From: Sphingobacterium sp. | GTDB taxonomy: Bacteria > Bacteroidota > Bacteroidia > Sphingobacteriales > Sphingobacteriaceae | Assembly (NCBI GenBank): GCA_022712315.1 | Contig: JALAGS010000116.1 | Coordinates: forward strand, 1 to 64,000 | Length of the DNA: 64,000 nucleotides | Direction: 5' to 3' | Shown: in pieces, positions 10,978 to 21,302 of the stretch | Position numbering within the stretch: position 1 is the stretch's first letter | How the letters are laid out: each line of letters starts with the position of its first letter | Position numbers and translations under genes: made by a program | Notes under the pieces: model-generated | Told to the model about the DNA's origin: nothing | Seen by the model: the letters and a program-made list of their open reading frames with translations, nothing else | Database searches by the model: none

Positions 10978-12519
10978 ATGAAATTAAGATTAAAACTAGG
11001 CGTTGCTTTTACGCTAATCAATGGATTGTTGTATGGACAGAGTAGCGTAAGATTGGAAACCGCACCGCAGGAACAGATTATCAGTCGGCATATCTATGGG
11101 CACTTTGCAGAGCATTTGGGGCGCTGTATATATGATGGTTTCTATGTCGGTGAGAAAAATGACTCGATTCCACATGCTGATGGCATTCGTAAGGATGTGA
11201 TTGAAGCACTTAAGAATTTGAATATTCCCAATTTACGATGGCCAGGGGGCTGTTTTGCCGATACTTATCATTGGAAGGATGGAGTCGGACCTAAAGCAAA
11301 ACGTCCTGCTATCGTAAACAACTGGTGGGGAGGCGTGACGGAAGATAATTCTTTTGGTACACACGATTTTCTTAATATGTGTGAATTACTGGGGGCAGAA
11401 CCTTATCTAGCTGGTAATGTGGGGAGCGGTGAAGTGCAGGAGCTTGCCGACTGGGTTCAATACGTGAATTTTAAGGGAGAAAGTCCCATGTCGGATTGGC
11501 GACGAAAAAATGGTAGGCAGGAACCTTGGAAAGTGAAATTCTGGGGTGTGGGAAATGAAGCCTGGGGCTGTGGCGGCAATATGACCGCTGATTATTATAC
11601 AGACATTTACCGTAAATACGCCACGTTTATGTCGGATTGGACCAATGGGAGTGGCTTATATCGAATCGCTTCTGGAGCCAATAGTGCTGATTACAATTGG
11701 ACGGAGACCTTGATGAAGAAAATTCCGGCTGGTTTGATGAAAGGTATGGGGCTTCACCATTATGCCGTGATCAACTGGGATAAAAAGGGCTCTGCAACGG
11801 CCTACTCGGAAGAGGAGTATTTCAAAACCATGAAATCAGCTTGGTTTATGAATGAGCTGGTGGAAAAGAATATTGCCATTATGGACAAATACGATCCCAA
11901 AGGGCTTGTGGATCTGATTGTAGATGAATGGGGAGGCTGGTATGAAGTGGAGCCTGGTACGAATCCGGGTTTTCTCTATCAACAAAATACCATGCGTGAT
12001 GCCATGATTGCTGGAATGACCCTGAATATTTTTAACAACCATGCCCGTCGCGTGAAGATGGCCAATCTGGCACAAGCAGTCAATGTATTGCAGGCTGTTA
12101 TTTTGACAAAGGGGAAGAGTATGATTTTAACGCCAACTTATCATGTAATGGAAATGTATAAGGTACATCAGGATGCGAAATTAATTCCGATCTCTCTTCA
12201 ATCAACCGATCTGGAATTTAAAAATGAGAAAATTCCTGCTGTGTCTGTTTCCGCATCACAAGATAAACAAGGACGTACACATATTTCCTTGGTGAATATT
12301 GATCCAAAAAAGAAGAATAAGATACAAGTAGATTTGGGGGCATTGAAGGCTGGAAGAGTAACAGGTAGAATACTCACGGCTGAGCATCTGCGCGATTATA
12401 ATTCGTTCGAGAAACCCACCACAATTACACCGGTTGTGTACAATAAAGCAAAGCTTGTGAATGGTACAATTGAAGTCGAAATTCCGGCATTTTCAGTTAT
12501 TGTATTGGAATTAATATAA
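10978..12519 (+). CDS. GH51 alpha-L-arabinofuranosidase
   Basis: ISRHIYGHFAEHLGRCIYDGFYVG, LRWPGGCFADTYHWKDGVGP, WGVGNEAWGCGGNM; start adjusted to ATG 10978. Confidence 0.93.
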   Translation: MKLRLKLGVAFTLINGLLYGQSSVRLETAPQEQIISRHIYGHFAEHLGRCIYDGFYVGEKNDSIPHADGIRKDVIEALKNLNIPNLRWPGGCFADTYHWKDGVGPKAKRPAIVNNWWGGVTEDNSFGTHDFLNMCELLGAEPYLAGNVGSGEVQELADWVQYVNFKGESPMSDWRRKNGRQEPWKVKFWGVGNEAWGCGGNMTADYYTDIYRKYATFMSDWTNGSGLYRIASGANSADYNWTETLMKKIPAGLMKGMGLHHYAVINWDKKGSATAYSEEEYFKTMKSAWFMNELVEKNIAIMDKYDPKGLVDLIVDEWGGWYEVEPGTNPGFLYQQNTMRDAMIAGMTLNIFNNHARRVKMANLAQAVNVLQAVILTKGKSMILTPTYHVMEMYKVHQDAKLIPISLQSTDLEFKNEKIPAVSVSASQDKQGRTHISLVNIDPKKKNKIQVDLGALKAGRVTGRILTAEHLRDYNSFEKPTTITPVVYNKAKLVNGTIEVEIPAFSVIVLELI

Positions 12520-12526
12520 GGTAATG

Positions 12527-12651
12527 TGAATACCCTGATTGATTTAAAATTCAGGATCATATAACCGAATGTACCGAGTTTATTTATACCATCGAAAATA
12601 TGGGGGGGACATACCGCTAATGCGGCATGAATACCTATGTGATTCAAAATT
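12527..12651 (+). repeat. Imperfect direct repeat in leader of second GH51 gene
   Basis: tgaataccctgattgatttaaaatt (12527-12551) and tgaatacctatgtgattcaaaatt (12628-12651); a G7 tract lies between them. Confidence 0.4.
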
Positions 12652-12670
12652 AATGAATAGATAATTAAAG

Positions 12671-14632
12671 ATGAAGAAAGTTGTATCGTTGATGCTAGTG
12701 CTAGCGAGTTTAGGCTTTTCAGTTGTGGCGCAGTCACCAATTGAGTTAAATATACAGTTAGATAAACCTACAGGCAACGTATCGCCACACATGTGGGGAG
12801 TTTTTTTTGAGGACATCAATCTTGGCGCAGACGGAGGAATCTACGCTGAATTGGTGAAGAATAGATCATTTGAGTTTGATCAGCCCTGGATGGGCTGGAA
12901 AAAGCTCGAAAATGGCGCTGAGGGTACCTATCTTTTGCTAAACGATAGTAAGCGTAAAGGCAACAACCGTTATTTGAGGCTAAATAACGCTGCTAATCTG
13001 AAGTTAGGGCTACAAAACGAAGGATTTAGAGGAATGGGCGTGAAAACGGGCGCAGCATATGAGTTTTCTTTACAGTACCTAAGTGCAGCTCCGGGAATGA
13101 AAATCCATGTTGAACTACTCGATGAACAGAATAAGGTTATTGGGGCCGCTGAACTTCCTCTTGCTCCAGTCTCCTCTTGGTCAGAAGCGGCTGTCAAATT
13201 TCCTGTAACGAAAACAACTGACAAGGCGAAATTAAATGTTTGGTTTACGGGAGTAGGTACGTTAGATGTCGATATGCTGTCGTTATTTCCAGTGGATACT
13301 TGGAAAGGAAGGCCAAAGGGTTTACGAAAAGATATGGTTCAGATGCTAGCCGATATGAAGCCTGGATTTATCCGTTTTCCGGGAGGCTGTATTGTTGAAG
13401 GAAAAGATTTGGCCAATCGGTTTCAGTGGAAAAAAACAGTAGGACCAATAACAGAACGGGAGTTGATTATCAACCGATGGAATACCGAGTTTAGTCATCG
13501 TTTGACACCAGATTATTTTCAGACCTTTGGTTTAGGATTTTATGAATACTTTTTGCTGGCAGAGGATATTGGCGCATCTCCGGTTCCCATTCTTAATTGC
13601 GGCATGGCCTGTCAATTTAATACGGCAGAACTTGTGCCCTTGGACGAACTTGAAACGTATGTTCAAGATGCGCTGGATCTGATTGAGTTTGCCAATGGCT
13701 CAACAGTTACAAAATGGGGGAAATTACGTGCGGATATGGGACATCCAGAACCTTTTAACCTCAAAATGCTGGGGGTTGGAAATGAAAATTGGGGGCCTCA
13801 ATATATCGAAAGGTTGGCTGTCTTCAAGAAAGCGCTGAACGAAAAGTATCCAGAAATCAAAATTATTGCCAGTTCGGGAACGGATCCCGAAGGAGATCGC
13901 TTTGATTTCTTAAATGATAAGCTACGGGCGATGAATATCAATATCATTGATGAACATTATTACCGTCCACCATCCTGGTTTCTCTCGAGTGCCAGCCGTT
14001 ATGACAATTACGACAGAAATGGGGCGAAAATTTTCGCAGGGGAATATGCCTCGCATGCCACGCGGCCAAATGGTCCCGGGAAAAGTACTTGGGAGGCGGC
14101 GCTTTCCGAGGCAGCTTTCATGACTGGTCTAGAACGAAATGGCGACGTAGTTGAGATGGCATCTTATGCGCCCTTGTTCGGTCATGTCGATGGATGGCAA
14201 TGGTCACCGGATTTAATTTGGGTTGATAATTTACAAGTATATGGAACACCCAGCTACCAGGTACAGAAATTATATGCGACCAATAAAGGGACAAGTATTG
14301 TTCCGATCAAACGGAATGGTGAATCCGTAGCTGGAAAAGATAGCCTATATGCTTCGGCAGTATATGATTCGGCATCCCAGCAGCTCATTGTGAAAGTTGT
14401 CAATTACAATAGTAAGCCCATGAAACTGAATCTCGATGTGGATTCGAAGAAGAAATTGGCTACGATGGCAGAGAAAATCACTTTGGCCAATGCCGACCTA
14501 AACGTAAGTAACAGTCTCAAAGAACCATTGAATATTCGTCCAAAACAAAGCACGGTAACGTATAAGGGGAAAAGGATTGTTGAAACATTTGAACCTTATT
14601 CCTTGACTTTGATAAAATTGACCGTGAAATAA
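12671..14632 (+). CDS. GH51-family alpha-L-arabinofuranosidase, secreted
   Basis: MWGVFFEDINLGADGGIYAELVKNRSFEF, FIRFPGGCIVEG, LGVGNENWGPQY. Confidence 0.92.
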   Translation: MKKVVSLMLVLASLGFSVVAQSPIELNIQLDKPTGNVSPHMWGVFFEDINLGADGGIYAELVKNRSFEFDQPWMGWKKLENGAEGTYLLLNDSKRKGNNRYLRLNNAANLKLGLQNEGFRGMGVKTGAAYEFSLQYLSAAPGMKIHVELLDEQNKVIGAAELPLAPVSSWSEAAVKFPVTKTTDKAKLNVWFTGVGTLDVDMLSLFPVDTWKGRPKGLRKDMVQMLADMKPGFIRFPGGCIVEGKDLANRFQWKKTVGPITERELIINRWNTEFSHRLTPDYFQTFGLGFYEYFLLAEDIGASPVPILNCGMACQFNTAELVPLDELETYVQDALDLIEFANGSTVTKWGKLRADMGHPEPFNLKMLGVGNENWGPQYIERLAVFKKALNEKYPEIKIIASSGTDPEGDRFDFLNDKLRAMNINIIDEHYYRPPSWFLSSASRYDNYDRNGAKIFAGEYASHATRPNGPGKSTWEAALSEAAFMTGLERNGDVVEMASYAPLFGHVDGWQWSPDLIWVDNLQVYGTPSYQVQKLYATNKGTSIVPIKRNGESVAGKDSLYASAVYDSASQQLIVKVVNYNSKPMKLNLDVDSKKKLATMAEKITLANADLNVSNSLKEPLNIRPKQSTVTYKGKRIVETFEPYSLTLIKLTVK

Positions 14633-14633
14633 G

Positions 14634-15686
14634 ATGAATATCCGCATACTCTTTTTCATTACCGTGATTTTATTGGTGAATAATTTGTCTGCACAGGTAA
14701 AGGAATCGGATCTGGCCGCTTATCTAATGGTTTATTTTAAGGATGAAAGCCATGGTCTATATATTGCAGTCAGTCAGGATGGCTATTCTTTCACCGATGT
14801 CAATAAGGGTAAGCCGATTATTGCCGGTGATAGTATTGCACAGCAGAAAGGCATTCGAGATCCCTATATCATGCGTGGAAAGGATGGTTATTTTTATATG
14901 GTCATGACGGATTTACACATCTACGGACAAAAACGTGGTTATAGAAATACGGAATGGGAGCGAGACGGTGCCGCATTTGGCTGGGGCAACAACCGTGGTA
15001 TTGTCTTAATGAAATCGACTGATTTAATTCTGTGGACCCATAAGGAGCTCTACTTAGAGAAGGCCTTTACAGGCTGGGAAAATGTAGGCTCCTTTTGGGC
15101 ACCCGAACTCATCTATGATGATCGTACTGGTAAAATGATGATCTATTTTACAATGCGGTTTGGCAATGGGCTGAATCAGCTTTATTATGCCTATCTGAAC
15201 AAAGAATTTACGGCTTTTGCATCTGAACCACAGTTATTGTTTCAATATCCCAAAGCAAATAAAAATTATATCGATGGGGATATCACGAAAGTGGGTAATA
15301 AGTACCATCTTTTTTATGTTGCCCACGATGGTGTCCCAGGTATTAAGCAAGCTGTTTCAGATTATCCGAATGGCCCCTATCAATATGATGATCGTTTTTA
15401 TGATCCGGAGCCAGCGGCTTGCGAAGCTCCGAATGTCTGGAAAAGGATAGGGGAAAATAAATGGGTGTTAATGTATGATATCTATGGGATATCGCCGCAT
15501 AATTTTGGTTTCAGTGAAACCACAGATTTCAAAAATTTTGTCGATTTGGGACGTTTTAATGAAGGGAAAATGAAATCCACTAATTTTACTTCCCCTAAAC
15601 ATGGGGCGGTAATCCCTATAACAAGACAGGAACTGGAGCGACTTGCAAATCATTGGGGATTGAACTTATCTTCCATAAAAAAATAA
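14634..15686 (+). CDS. GH43-family glycosidase (arabinosidase-like)
   Basis: Five-bladed propeller pattern: AYLMVYFKDESHGLYIAVSQDG, IRDPYIMRGKDGYFYM, FWAPELIYDDRTGKMMIYF. Confidence 0.8.
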   Translation: MNIRILFFITVILLVNNLSAQVKESDLAAYLMVYFKDESHGLYIAVSQDGYSFTDVNKGKPIIAGDSIAQQKGIRDPYIMRGKDGYFYMVMTDLHIYGQKRGYRNTEWERDGAAFGWGNNRGIVLMKSTDLILWTHKELYLEKAFTGWENVGSFWAPELIYDDRTGKMMIYFTMRFGNGLNQLYYAYLNKEFTAFASEPQLLFQYPKANKNYIDGDITKVGNKYHLFYVAHDGVPGIKQAVSDYPNGPYQYDDRFYDPEPAACEAPNVWKRIGENKWVLMYDIYGISPHNFGFSETTDFKNFVDLGRFNEGKMKSTNFTSPKHGAVIPITRQELERLANHWGLNLSSIKK

Positions 15687-15792
15687 ATGCTTTTCTGTAT
15701 GCGGGGCACTTATTTTTGGAGGAATAGTACGCTATCCTCCGTTTCTGGGGTAGAGACTGAAGCGATCAGAAAGTTCCGGTGGTATTCGGTCT

Positions 15793-17706
15793 TTAGCCAA
15801 ATAAATTACTGGTAAATTTCAGTTTAATGCCCAATTGGAAATTATTGATTGTCTTAAATATTTCTTTGATCGTTGCCTTTTCGATGTTTGTTAAACTATC
15901 GATTGGCACATAGTTATTTGGACTTAATTTAGCGATACGGATCTGATTAGCCTGATTTTTTAAACGGATCGACATCAAATAATAATAGGATTGGTTTAAT
16001 TCCTCATACTGTTCCTGTGTGAAGATGCCCAGTTCAAGCAGCTGTTTCAACCTCCCACCGGTATTTTCTTCATAAATTCTGTTTTTAAGGGCATACACCC
16101 TGACTAAGTCAACAATGGGTGTCATTGCTTTTTTTATATTGAATACTTCAGATGAACCTATTGTCTGGGTTTTTATTGCTTTGAAAAATGTGAGCGGTGG
16201 TTCATATTGCAGCGCATTTTTTGCAATGAAAGTAAAAAAACGCTCATTTGGCTTTTGTAATTCGACATTGAGAAATTCTTTGAGTTGATCAATAATACCC
16301 TGGTCTCCATATAATCTTCTGCAATCGAAGAAGGTTGAAAATTTAATGGCATTTTCCGGAATACTTTCTTCAATCCACTTTTTATAGTTGTTTTTCCAAT
16401 GGGAGAGCGAATGTGTCCACTCTGGATTACTGGCCATATATCCGCCGGTGCAGTAACTGAAGCCAATGGTATTGAGGTGATCCGACACGCGACTGGCAAA
16501 ATTTAAAAAATATTCCCTGACGAGCTCACGGTGTTCATTTGCTTTGTCTTCATAGATAATTGCATTATCCTGATCCGTCATCAAAGTTTGTTCTTTCCTT
16601 CCTTCGCTACCTGTTACCATAAACACAAATTTTGCAGGTGGTTCGCCCATTTCCCCGATCACTTTTTCAATTACTTTAAGGGCAATACTGTCGGCAACGG
16701 TTGTAATGACCTGGTTCGCAATCTCGGCATTTACACCCCTACCGAGCAATTGGTGAATAATCTCAGGAACATTATTCCATTTTTCACGCAATTCATCCAA
16801 TGTTTCTGCGAGTTTAACCGATTGAATAAATACGAGGGGAGACTGCCCTTGTTCACTCAATAGCCGATTTCGGCTCAGGAAGCCGATATAATTGCCTTCT
16901 TTCTCAACAAGGAGGTATCTCGATTTCGTGCGGAACATCATCAGTACAGCCTCGTAAAGATAAGCCTGATCGGAAATACTAACAATGGGGTTATCCATTA
17001 CCTGAGCGATAGCTTGTGACGCCGGGATTTGTTTTGCTACAACATTGTCTCTTAGCGTAATATCGGTCGCGTAACCGATGATGTTACCTTTGTCTTTGAT
17101 AAAAATGCAGCTAACCTTGTGCTTGGCCATGGTTTGTGCGACCTCGAAAATAGGCGTTTCGGGGGGACAAGAAACAATATCTTTGTAGGTGATATGTTCG
17201 ATTTTTCGCGAATAAAGCTGGTCTGCAGCAAAATAGCTTTCTTCAAAAGATGCCGGTGATTTGACGAAATGGGAAAATTCCTCATCCAACATTCTTTTTC
17301 CAAACGAGCTGGTGAAAAAATGGAAAAACTCTTCATTCGCATTGCAGAGTTCAATAAAGTCTTTTCGAGGTAAACGATAAATAACTGTACCTTTTTTGGC
17401 AAGGACCGACTTTAGAGCCTTGGTTCGGTTCAATAAAACTGATATGCCGCCAAAGCAATAGGGTTTATGGTGGATTTCTACTAATCTTTTATTGTCTGAA
17501 ACGTCGAGAAAGAATGTTTCATATTCACCTTCGAAGATTAAATCAACACCATCCATGTCGGTTATGTTCTGCCGGTAGACTAAGGTATCTTTGGAAAAAC
17601 GATGTTCATTGAATCTGTCGACAATACTCAACTGTAGCGTTTCGGGTAGTATTTGAAATGGTTGAGTAGATTTCAGTAGGGATAGAATAGCGGCTGGATT
17701 TTTCAT
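15793..17706 (-). CDS. Cyclic-nucleotide-binding / CBS-pair / DUF294 nucleotidyltransferase-like protein
   Basis: N-terminal cNMP-like domain, two CBS motifs, GSEGRKEQTLMTDQDNAIIYED; start adjusted to MKNPAAIL (17706) to avoid overlap. Confidence 0.85.
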   Translation of the reverse strand: MKNPAAILSLLKSTQPFQILPETLQLSIVDRFNEHRFSKDTLVYRQNITDMDGVDLIFEGEYETFFLDVSDNKRLVEIHHKPYCFGGISVLLNRTKALKSVLAKKGTVIYRLPRKDFIELCNANEEFFHFFTSSFGKRMLDEEFSHFVKSPASFEESYFAADQLYSRKIEHITYKDIVSCPPETPIFEVAQTMAKHKVSCIFIKDKGNIIGYATDITLRDNVVAKQIPASQAIAQVMDNPIVSISDQAYLYEAVLMMFRTKSRYLLVEKEGNYIGFLSRNRLLSEQGQSPLVFIQSVKLAETLDELREKWNNVPEIIHQLLGRGVNAEIANQVITTVADSIALKVIEKVIGEMGEPPAKFVFMVTGSEGRKEQTLMTDQDNAIIYEDKANEHRELVREYFLNFASRVSDHLNTIGFSYCTGGYMASNPEWTHSLSHWKNNYKKWIEESIPENAIKFSTFFDCRRLYGDQGIIDQLKEFLNVELQKPNERFFTFIAKNALQYEPPLTFFKAIKTQTIGSSEVFNIKKAMTPIVDLVRVYALKNRIYEENTGGRLKQLLELGIFTQEQYEELNQSYYYLMSIRLKNQANQIRIAKLSPNNYVPIDSLTNIEKATIKEIFKTINNFQLGIKLKFTSNLFG

Positions 17707-17716
17707 GAAAGTCGCG

Positions 17717-18337
17717 TTAAAAGATGTTATCGAATTGAGATTGTTGATTTCGTATATCCTGTTCAGATAATTCATTCTTTCGCATCATTTCAAAATAGCA
17801 TTTCGCGGTAATTTCGGCATCTTTTTCAGCATTATGCATGTCTGTCGCCTGGCTCGCGAACAATGTTTCATGTAGTGACGAAAGGGGAAGATGCACCATA
17901 TTCGGATTTCTAACGTATTTTTTGCTATGTAACAAGGTGCAAAAATAAGCTATGTTATGAAATGGAATGGCCAAATTGGATCGATAGAATTCGGCTGCTA
18001 AAACCTGCAGGTCAAATGAAAGAAAATGCCCGATAAGCTGTGGCTTATATTTTTTGAGGTCATGACTGAATTTCCGTAATACGTCTTTTTTCTTTTCACC
18101 ATATTTCATTAGAAAAGGTGGCGTCAATCCATGAATCTGTTCTGATGCAGGACTGATTGGTATTAACGGCTCGTAAATATATTTATTGGTTCGTTTAACT
18201 TCATTTTGTTCTTCGTCAAAAATAATCCAAGCCAATTGCAAGATATGGGGCCAGTTATCACTGTCCCTATAACTCTTGTTCCATTTTTTCGGTAAGCCAG
18301 ATGTTTCTGTATCCAGGAATAGCAAATATTTTTTCAA
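17717..18337 (-). CDS. 3'-5' exonuclease, DnaQ/DEDDh-like
   Basis: LFLDTETSGLPKKW (ExoI), LIGHFLSFDLQVLAAEF (ExoII), HNAEKDAEITAKCYFEM (ExoIII). Confidence 0.88.
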   Translation of the reverse strand: MKKYLLFLDTETSGLPKKWNKSYRDSDNWPHILQLAWIIFDEEQNEVKRTNKYIYEPLIPISPASEQIHGLTPPFLMKYGEKKKDVLRKFSHDLKKYKPQLIGHFLSFDLQVLAAEFYRSNLAIPFHNIAYFCTLLHSKKYVRNPNMVHLPLSSLHETLFASQATDMHNAEKDAEITAKCYFEMMRKNELSEQDIRNQQSQFDNIF

Positions 18338-18501
18338 TGAATTGTAGTTGAATGAATTCTAAAATACTAAAATAATCTAGTTAATAATAGATAAATCTCT
18401 ACTTGTAGAAGGATAACCTTTGTAAAAAACGAGATACTTTTTAAATTTTTAAAATTTTATATGTAAAATTGACATTTATTAGTGAATTAAAATAACCAAT
18501 T

Positions 18502-21207
18502 ATGTACAGAAGGCTATTATGCACGTTACTCTGTGTCTGTTCCCTTGTTGTTGAGATCAACGCAAGAGATAAAACATCCTCGGTTTCCTATACAATGGAT
18601 GGGATTATAAATCGTGATAGATTTCAGTATGCAATTGAACTTCTCCAACATGAGTTGGAGATCTCGTCATTAACCACGAAGATAGAAATCAGTACAGTGG
18701 TCCAACATAATTCTTTGCCCGATTCTTTGAAAGAAAAGCTAGTTAATCGGGAACATTTTATTATATATAGAAAATCCAGCAAAGGAGCAATATCCTTGAT
18801 TGGTATGGACGAATCTGGTGTGCTTTACGGATGTATGACATTGCTTGCACACAGACAATGGTTGAAAGAGGAACCATTCTTTTTTGCCGACGGTCCAAAA
18901 ATGGTTATGCGCGGGACAAGTGTTGGACTTCAGAAAACAACCTATTTGCCCGGGCATGATATTTACGAGTATCCTTACACACCAGAATCGTTTCCTTGGT
19001 TTTACGATAAGAAGTTATGGTTAAACTATCTGGATATGATGGCCGAAAATAGATATAATGCCCTGTATCTATGGAATGGACATCCTTTTTCTTCGTTAGT
19101 AAAATTAAAGGATTATCCATATGCGCTAGAGGTGGATGAGGAAACATTTGGAAAAAACGAGGAGATTTATACATTTCTGACCAAAGAAGCCAATAAGAGA
19201 GGGATCTGGATTATCCAGATGTTTTATAACATTATCTTGCCAAAACCATTCGCCGATCGCCATGGTTTAAAGACCCAGGAACGAAATCGGGTTATTACGC
19301 CCTTAATTTCCGATTATACCCGAAAAAGTGTTTCCGCTTTCGTGTCTAAATATCCTAATGTAGGTTTACTAATTACGTTGGGAGAGGCCATGGAGGGTGT
19401 TGGCCAGGACGATATCAACTGGTTTACGAAGACAATTATCCCGGGGGTACAGGACGGGTTACATGCTTCAGGTATCAGCATTGAACCGCCTATTATTTTA
19501 AGAGCACACGATACCGATGCACCTGCCGTAATGAAGGCCGCTTTACCTTTTTATAAGAACTTGTATACCATGGCAAAGTATAATGGTGAGGCGTTGACTA
19601 CTTATACACCAAGAGGGAAGTGGGCTGAATTACACCGCTCTCTAAGTGCTATTGGTACGGTCCATATTCAAAACGTGCATATTTTGGCGAACTTGGAGCC
19701 TTTTAGATATGGCTCACCTGATTTTATTCAAAAATCAATGAAAGCAATGCACGAAATTCATCATTCCAATGGTATCCATATTTATCCACAAGCTTCGTAT
19801 TGGGATTGGCCATATGCTGCCGACAAGGTCGATAATAGATTGCTGCAACTGGATCGGGATTGGATGTGGTACAAAGCGTGGGCACGGTATGCCTGGGATG
19901 AAAATAGAAATTTACCACAAGAGCGATCTTATTGGTCAAATGAACTTGCACAATATTATGGGATTTCTGAGAAAGATGCACAGAAATTACTATTAGCGAT
20001 TGAAGAAATTGGTGAGATATCGCCTAAAATTCTGCGACGATTTGGTATTACAGATGGCAACAGACAAACATCTTCTTTGGGAATGTTGATGACGCAATTT
20101 ATTAATCCTTATCGCTATGGATTATTTACTCTTCTTTATGAATCCGAGGCTCCAGAAGGGGAGATGATCATTGAGTATGTAGAGAAGGATTATCACAATA
20201 AAGGCCATATTGGAGAAACGCCTGCCCAAGTGGCAAGAGAAATTGTGCAGCATGGAGAACGTGCGGCAACGCTGATTAAGGAATTGGGACAACCGACTAA
20301 AAATGTAGCTGAATTTAATCGCTGGCTTAATGATATCCAGATTCATCAATTGTTGGCCAATCATTATAGTTATAAGGTTAAAGCTGCTATTCAGCTGCTT
20401 CGATATAAATATTCACATAATCTGAATGCTCTTCGAAATGCTGTGCCGGATTTGGAACAAAGTGTTTCGGAATATCGAAAACTTACGGATATCACAAATA
20501 AGACCTATTTATATGCAAACAGTATGCAGACTAAACAACGTAAGATACCGATGCGTGGAGCCGATGCTACGTTCGTTCACTGGAAAGAGATGCTCCCGGT
20601 CTTCGAAACCGAGTTAAATAACTTTAAACATGCAATAGATTCTTTATCAAAGATGGGGGGTAATGCTGCTCATTCAAAAGTGGTAATAAAGTCCCAACAG
20701 GTCACGTTTTTGGATCATCAGCAATTGATTCCATTGAAAAAGGGAGCAAAATTGTACGCAGATCAGGAGTTGGTGGTGACACATATTGCGAATGAATTAG
20801 AAGGACTACAAGGCATAGAAATTGATGCTGAAAAGCAAAAACTGCAAGGAACACACCTTCGGTTTAAAAATGAAAAACCCGTAAAGATATTGGTTGGCTA
20901 TTTCAATGGCACAGACAAAGTTTTTGCACCAAAGCCTGTGCTGGAAATTGACGCAAGTGCGAACGATTTTGGGCAAGCGGAGGCGAAAATACGTAATGCT
21001 ATCCGTATACAATACATGCCTATGGTTGATATTCATACATATTCTTTTCCGATAGGGACAAATGAACTAAAACTTCCAAAAGGAGAAGTGCTGATTTTGG
21101 GTATTGTGGATGACAAGGAACTTCCTAATCCATATAATGCTGATGTGGACAATCAGGGGGACGATCTGGACGATCTATTTGGCTATTATCATGGAACTAA
21201 ACTGTAA
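18502..21207 (+). CDS. Secreted glycoside hydrolase, probable GH138-like alpha-D-galacturonidase
   Basis: 901 aa; GH20b-like N-domain then TIM-barrel (WLNYLDMMAENRYNALYLWNGHP); conserved-looking Glu in LLITLGEAMEGVG (E295) and KYNGEALTTY (E363). Confidence 0.55.
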   Translation: MYRRLLCTLLCVCSLVVEINARDKTSSVSYTMDGIINRDRFQYAIELLQHELEISSLTTKIEISTVVQHNSLPDSLKEKLVNREHFIIYRKSSKGAISLIGMDESGVLYGCMTLLAHRQWLKEEPFFFADGPKMVMRGTSVGLQKTTYLPGHDIYEYPYTPESFPWFYDKKLWLNYLDMMAENRYNALYLWNGHPFSSLVKLKDYPYALEVDEETFGKNEEIYTFLTKEANKRGIWIIQMFYNIILPKPFADRHGLKTQERNRVITPLISDYTRKSVSAFVSKYPNVGLLITLGEAMEGVGQDDINWFTKTIIPGVQDGLHASGISIEPPIILRAHDTDAPAVMKAALPFYKNLYTMAKYNGEALTTYTPRGKWAELHRSLSAIGTVHIQNVHILANLEPFRYGSPDFIQKSMKAMHEIHHSNGIHIYPQASYWDWPYAADKVDNRLLQLDRDWMWYKAWARYAWDENRNLPQERSYWSNELAQYYGISEKDAQKLLLAIEEIGEISPKILRRFGITDGNRQTSSLGMLMTQFINPYRYGLFTLLYESEAPEGEMIIEYVEKDYHNKGHIGETPAQVAREIVQHGERAATLIKELGQPTKNVAEFNRWLNDIQIHQLLANHYSYKVKAAIQLLRYKYSHNLNALRNAVPDLEQSVSEYRKLTDITNKTYLYANSMQTKQRKIPMRGADATFVHWKEMLPVFETELNNFKHAIDSLSKMGGNAAHSKVVIKSQQVTFLDHQQLIPLKKGAKLYADQELVVTHIANELEGLQGIEIDAEKQKLQGTHLRFKNEKPVKILVGYFNGTDKVFAPKPVLEIDASANDFGQAEAKIRNAIRIQYMPMVDIHTYSFPIGTNELKLPKGEVLILGIVDDKELPNPYNADVDNQGDDLDDLFGYYHGTKL

Positions 21208-21219
21208 ATGTAACAATGC

Positions 21220-21232
21220 TCAGGATAGTACA
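21220..21232 (+). promoter_or_regulatory. Candidate regulator-binding motif, copy A (TCAGGATAGTACA)
   Basis: Exact 13-nt match to copy at 30745-30757; both just downstream of a stop codon in PUL intergenic DNA. Confidence 0.5.
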
Positions 21233-21302
21233 GGACAAACAACATAAACAAAATAAGTATTTTACGAGAAACGTCTACTAACTTTTTGATATTAAATAAG
21301 GA

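Noticed and set aside
15718-15740. ggaggaatag/ctatcctcc stem between convergent GH43 and DUF294 genes as a bidirectional terminator
   Set aside because: Imperfect (one bulge) and lacks T tracts on either strand; not supported enough to annotate
18421-18501. 'aaggataacctttg' upstream of 18502 as a third copy of the TCAGGATAGTACA motif
   Set aside because: Shares only ~6 nt (AGGATA); not distinguishable from chance
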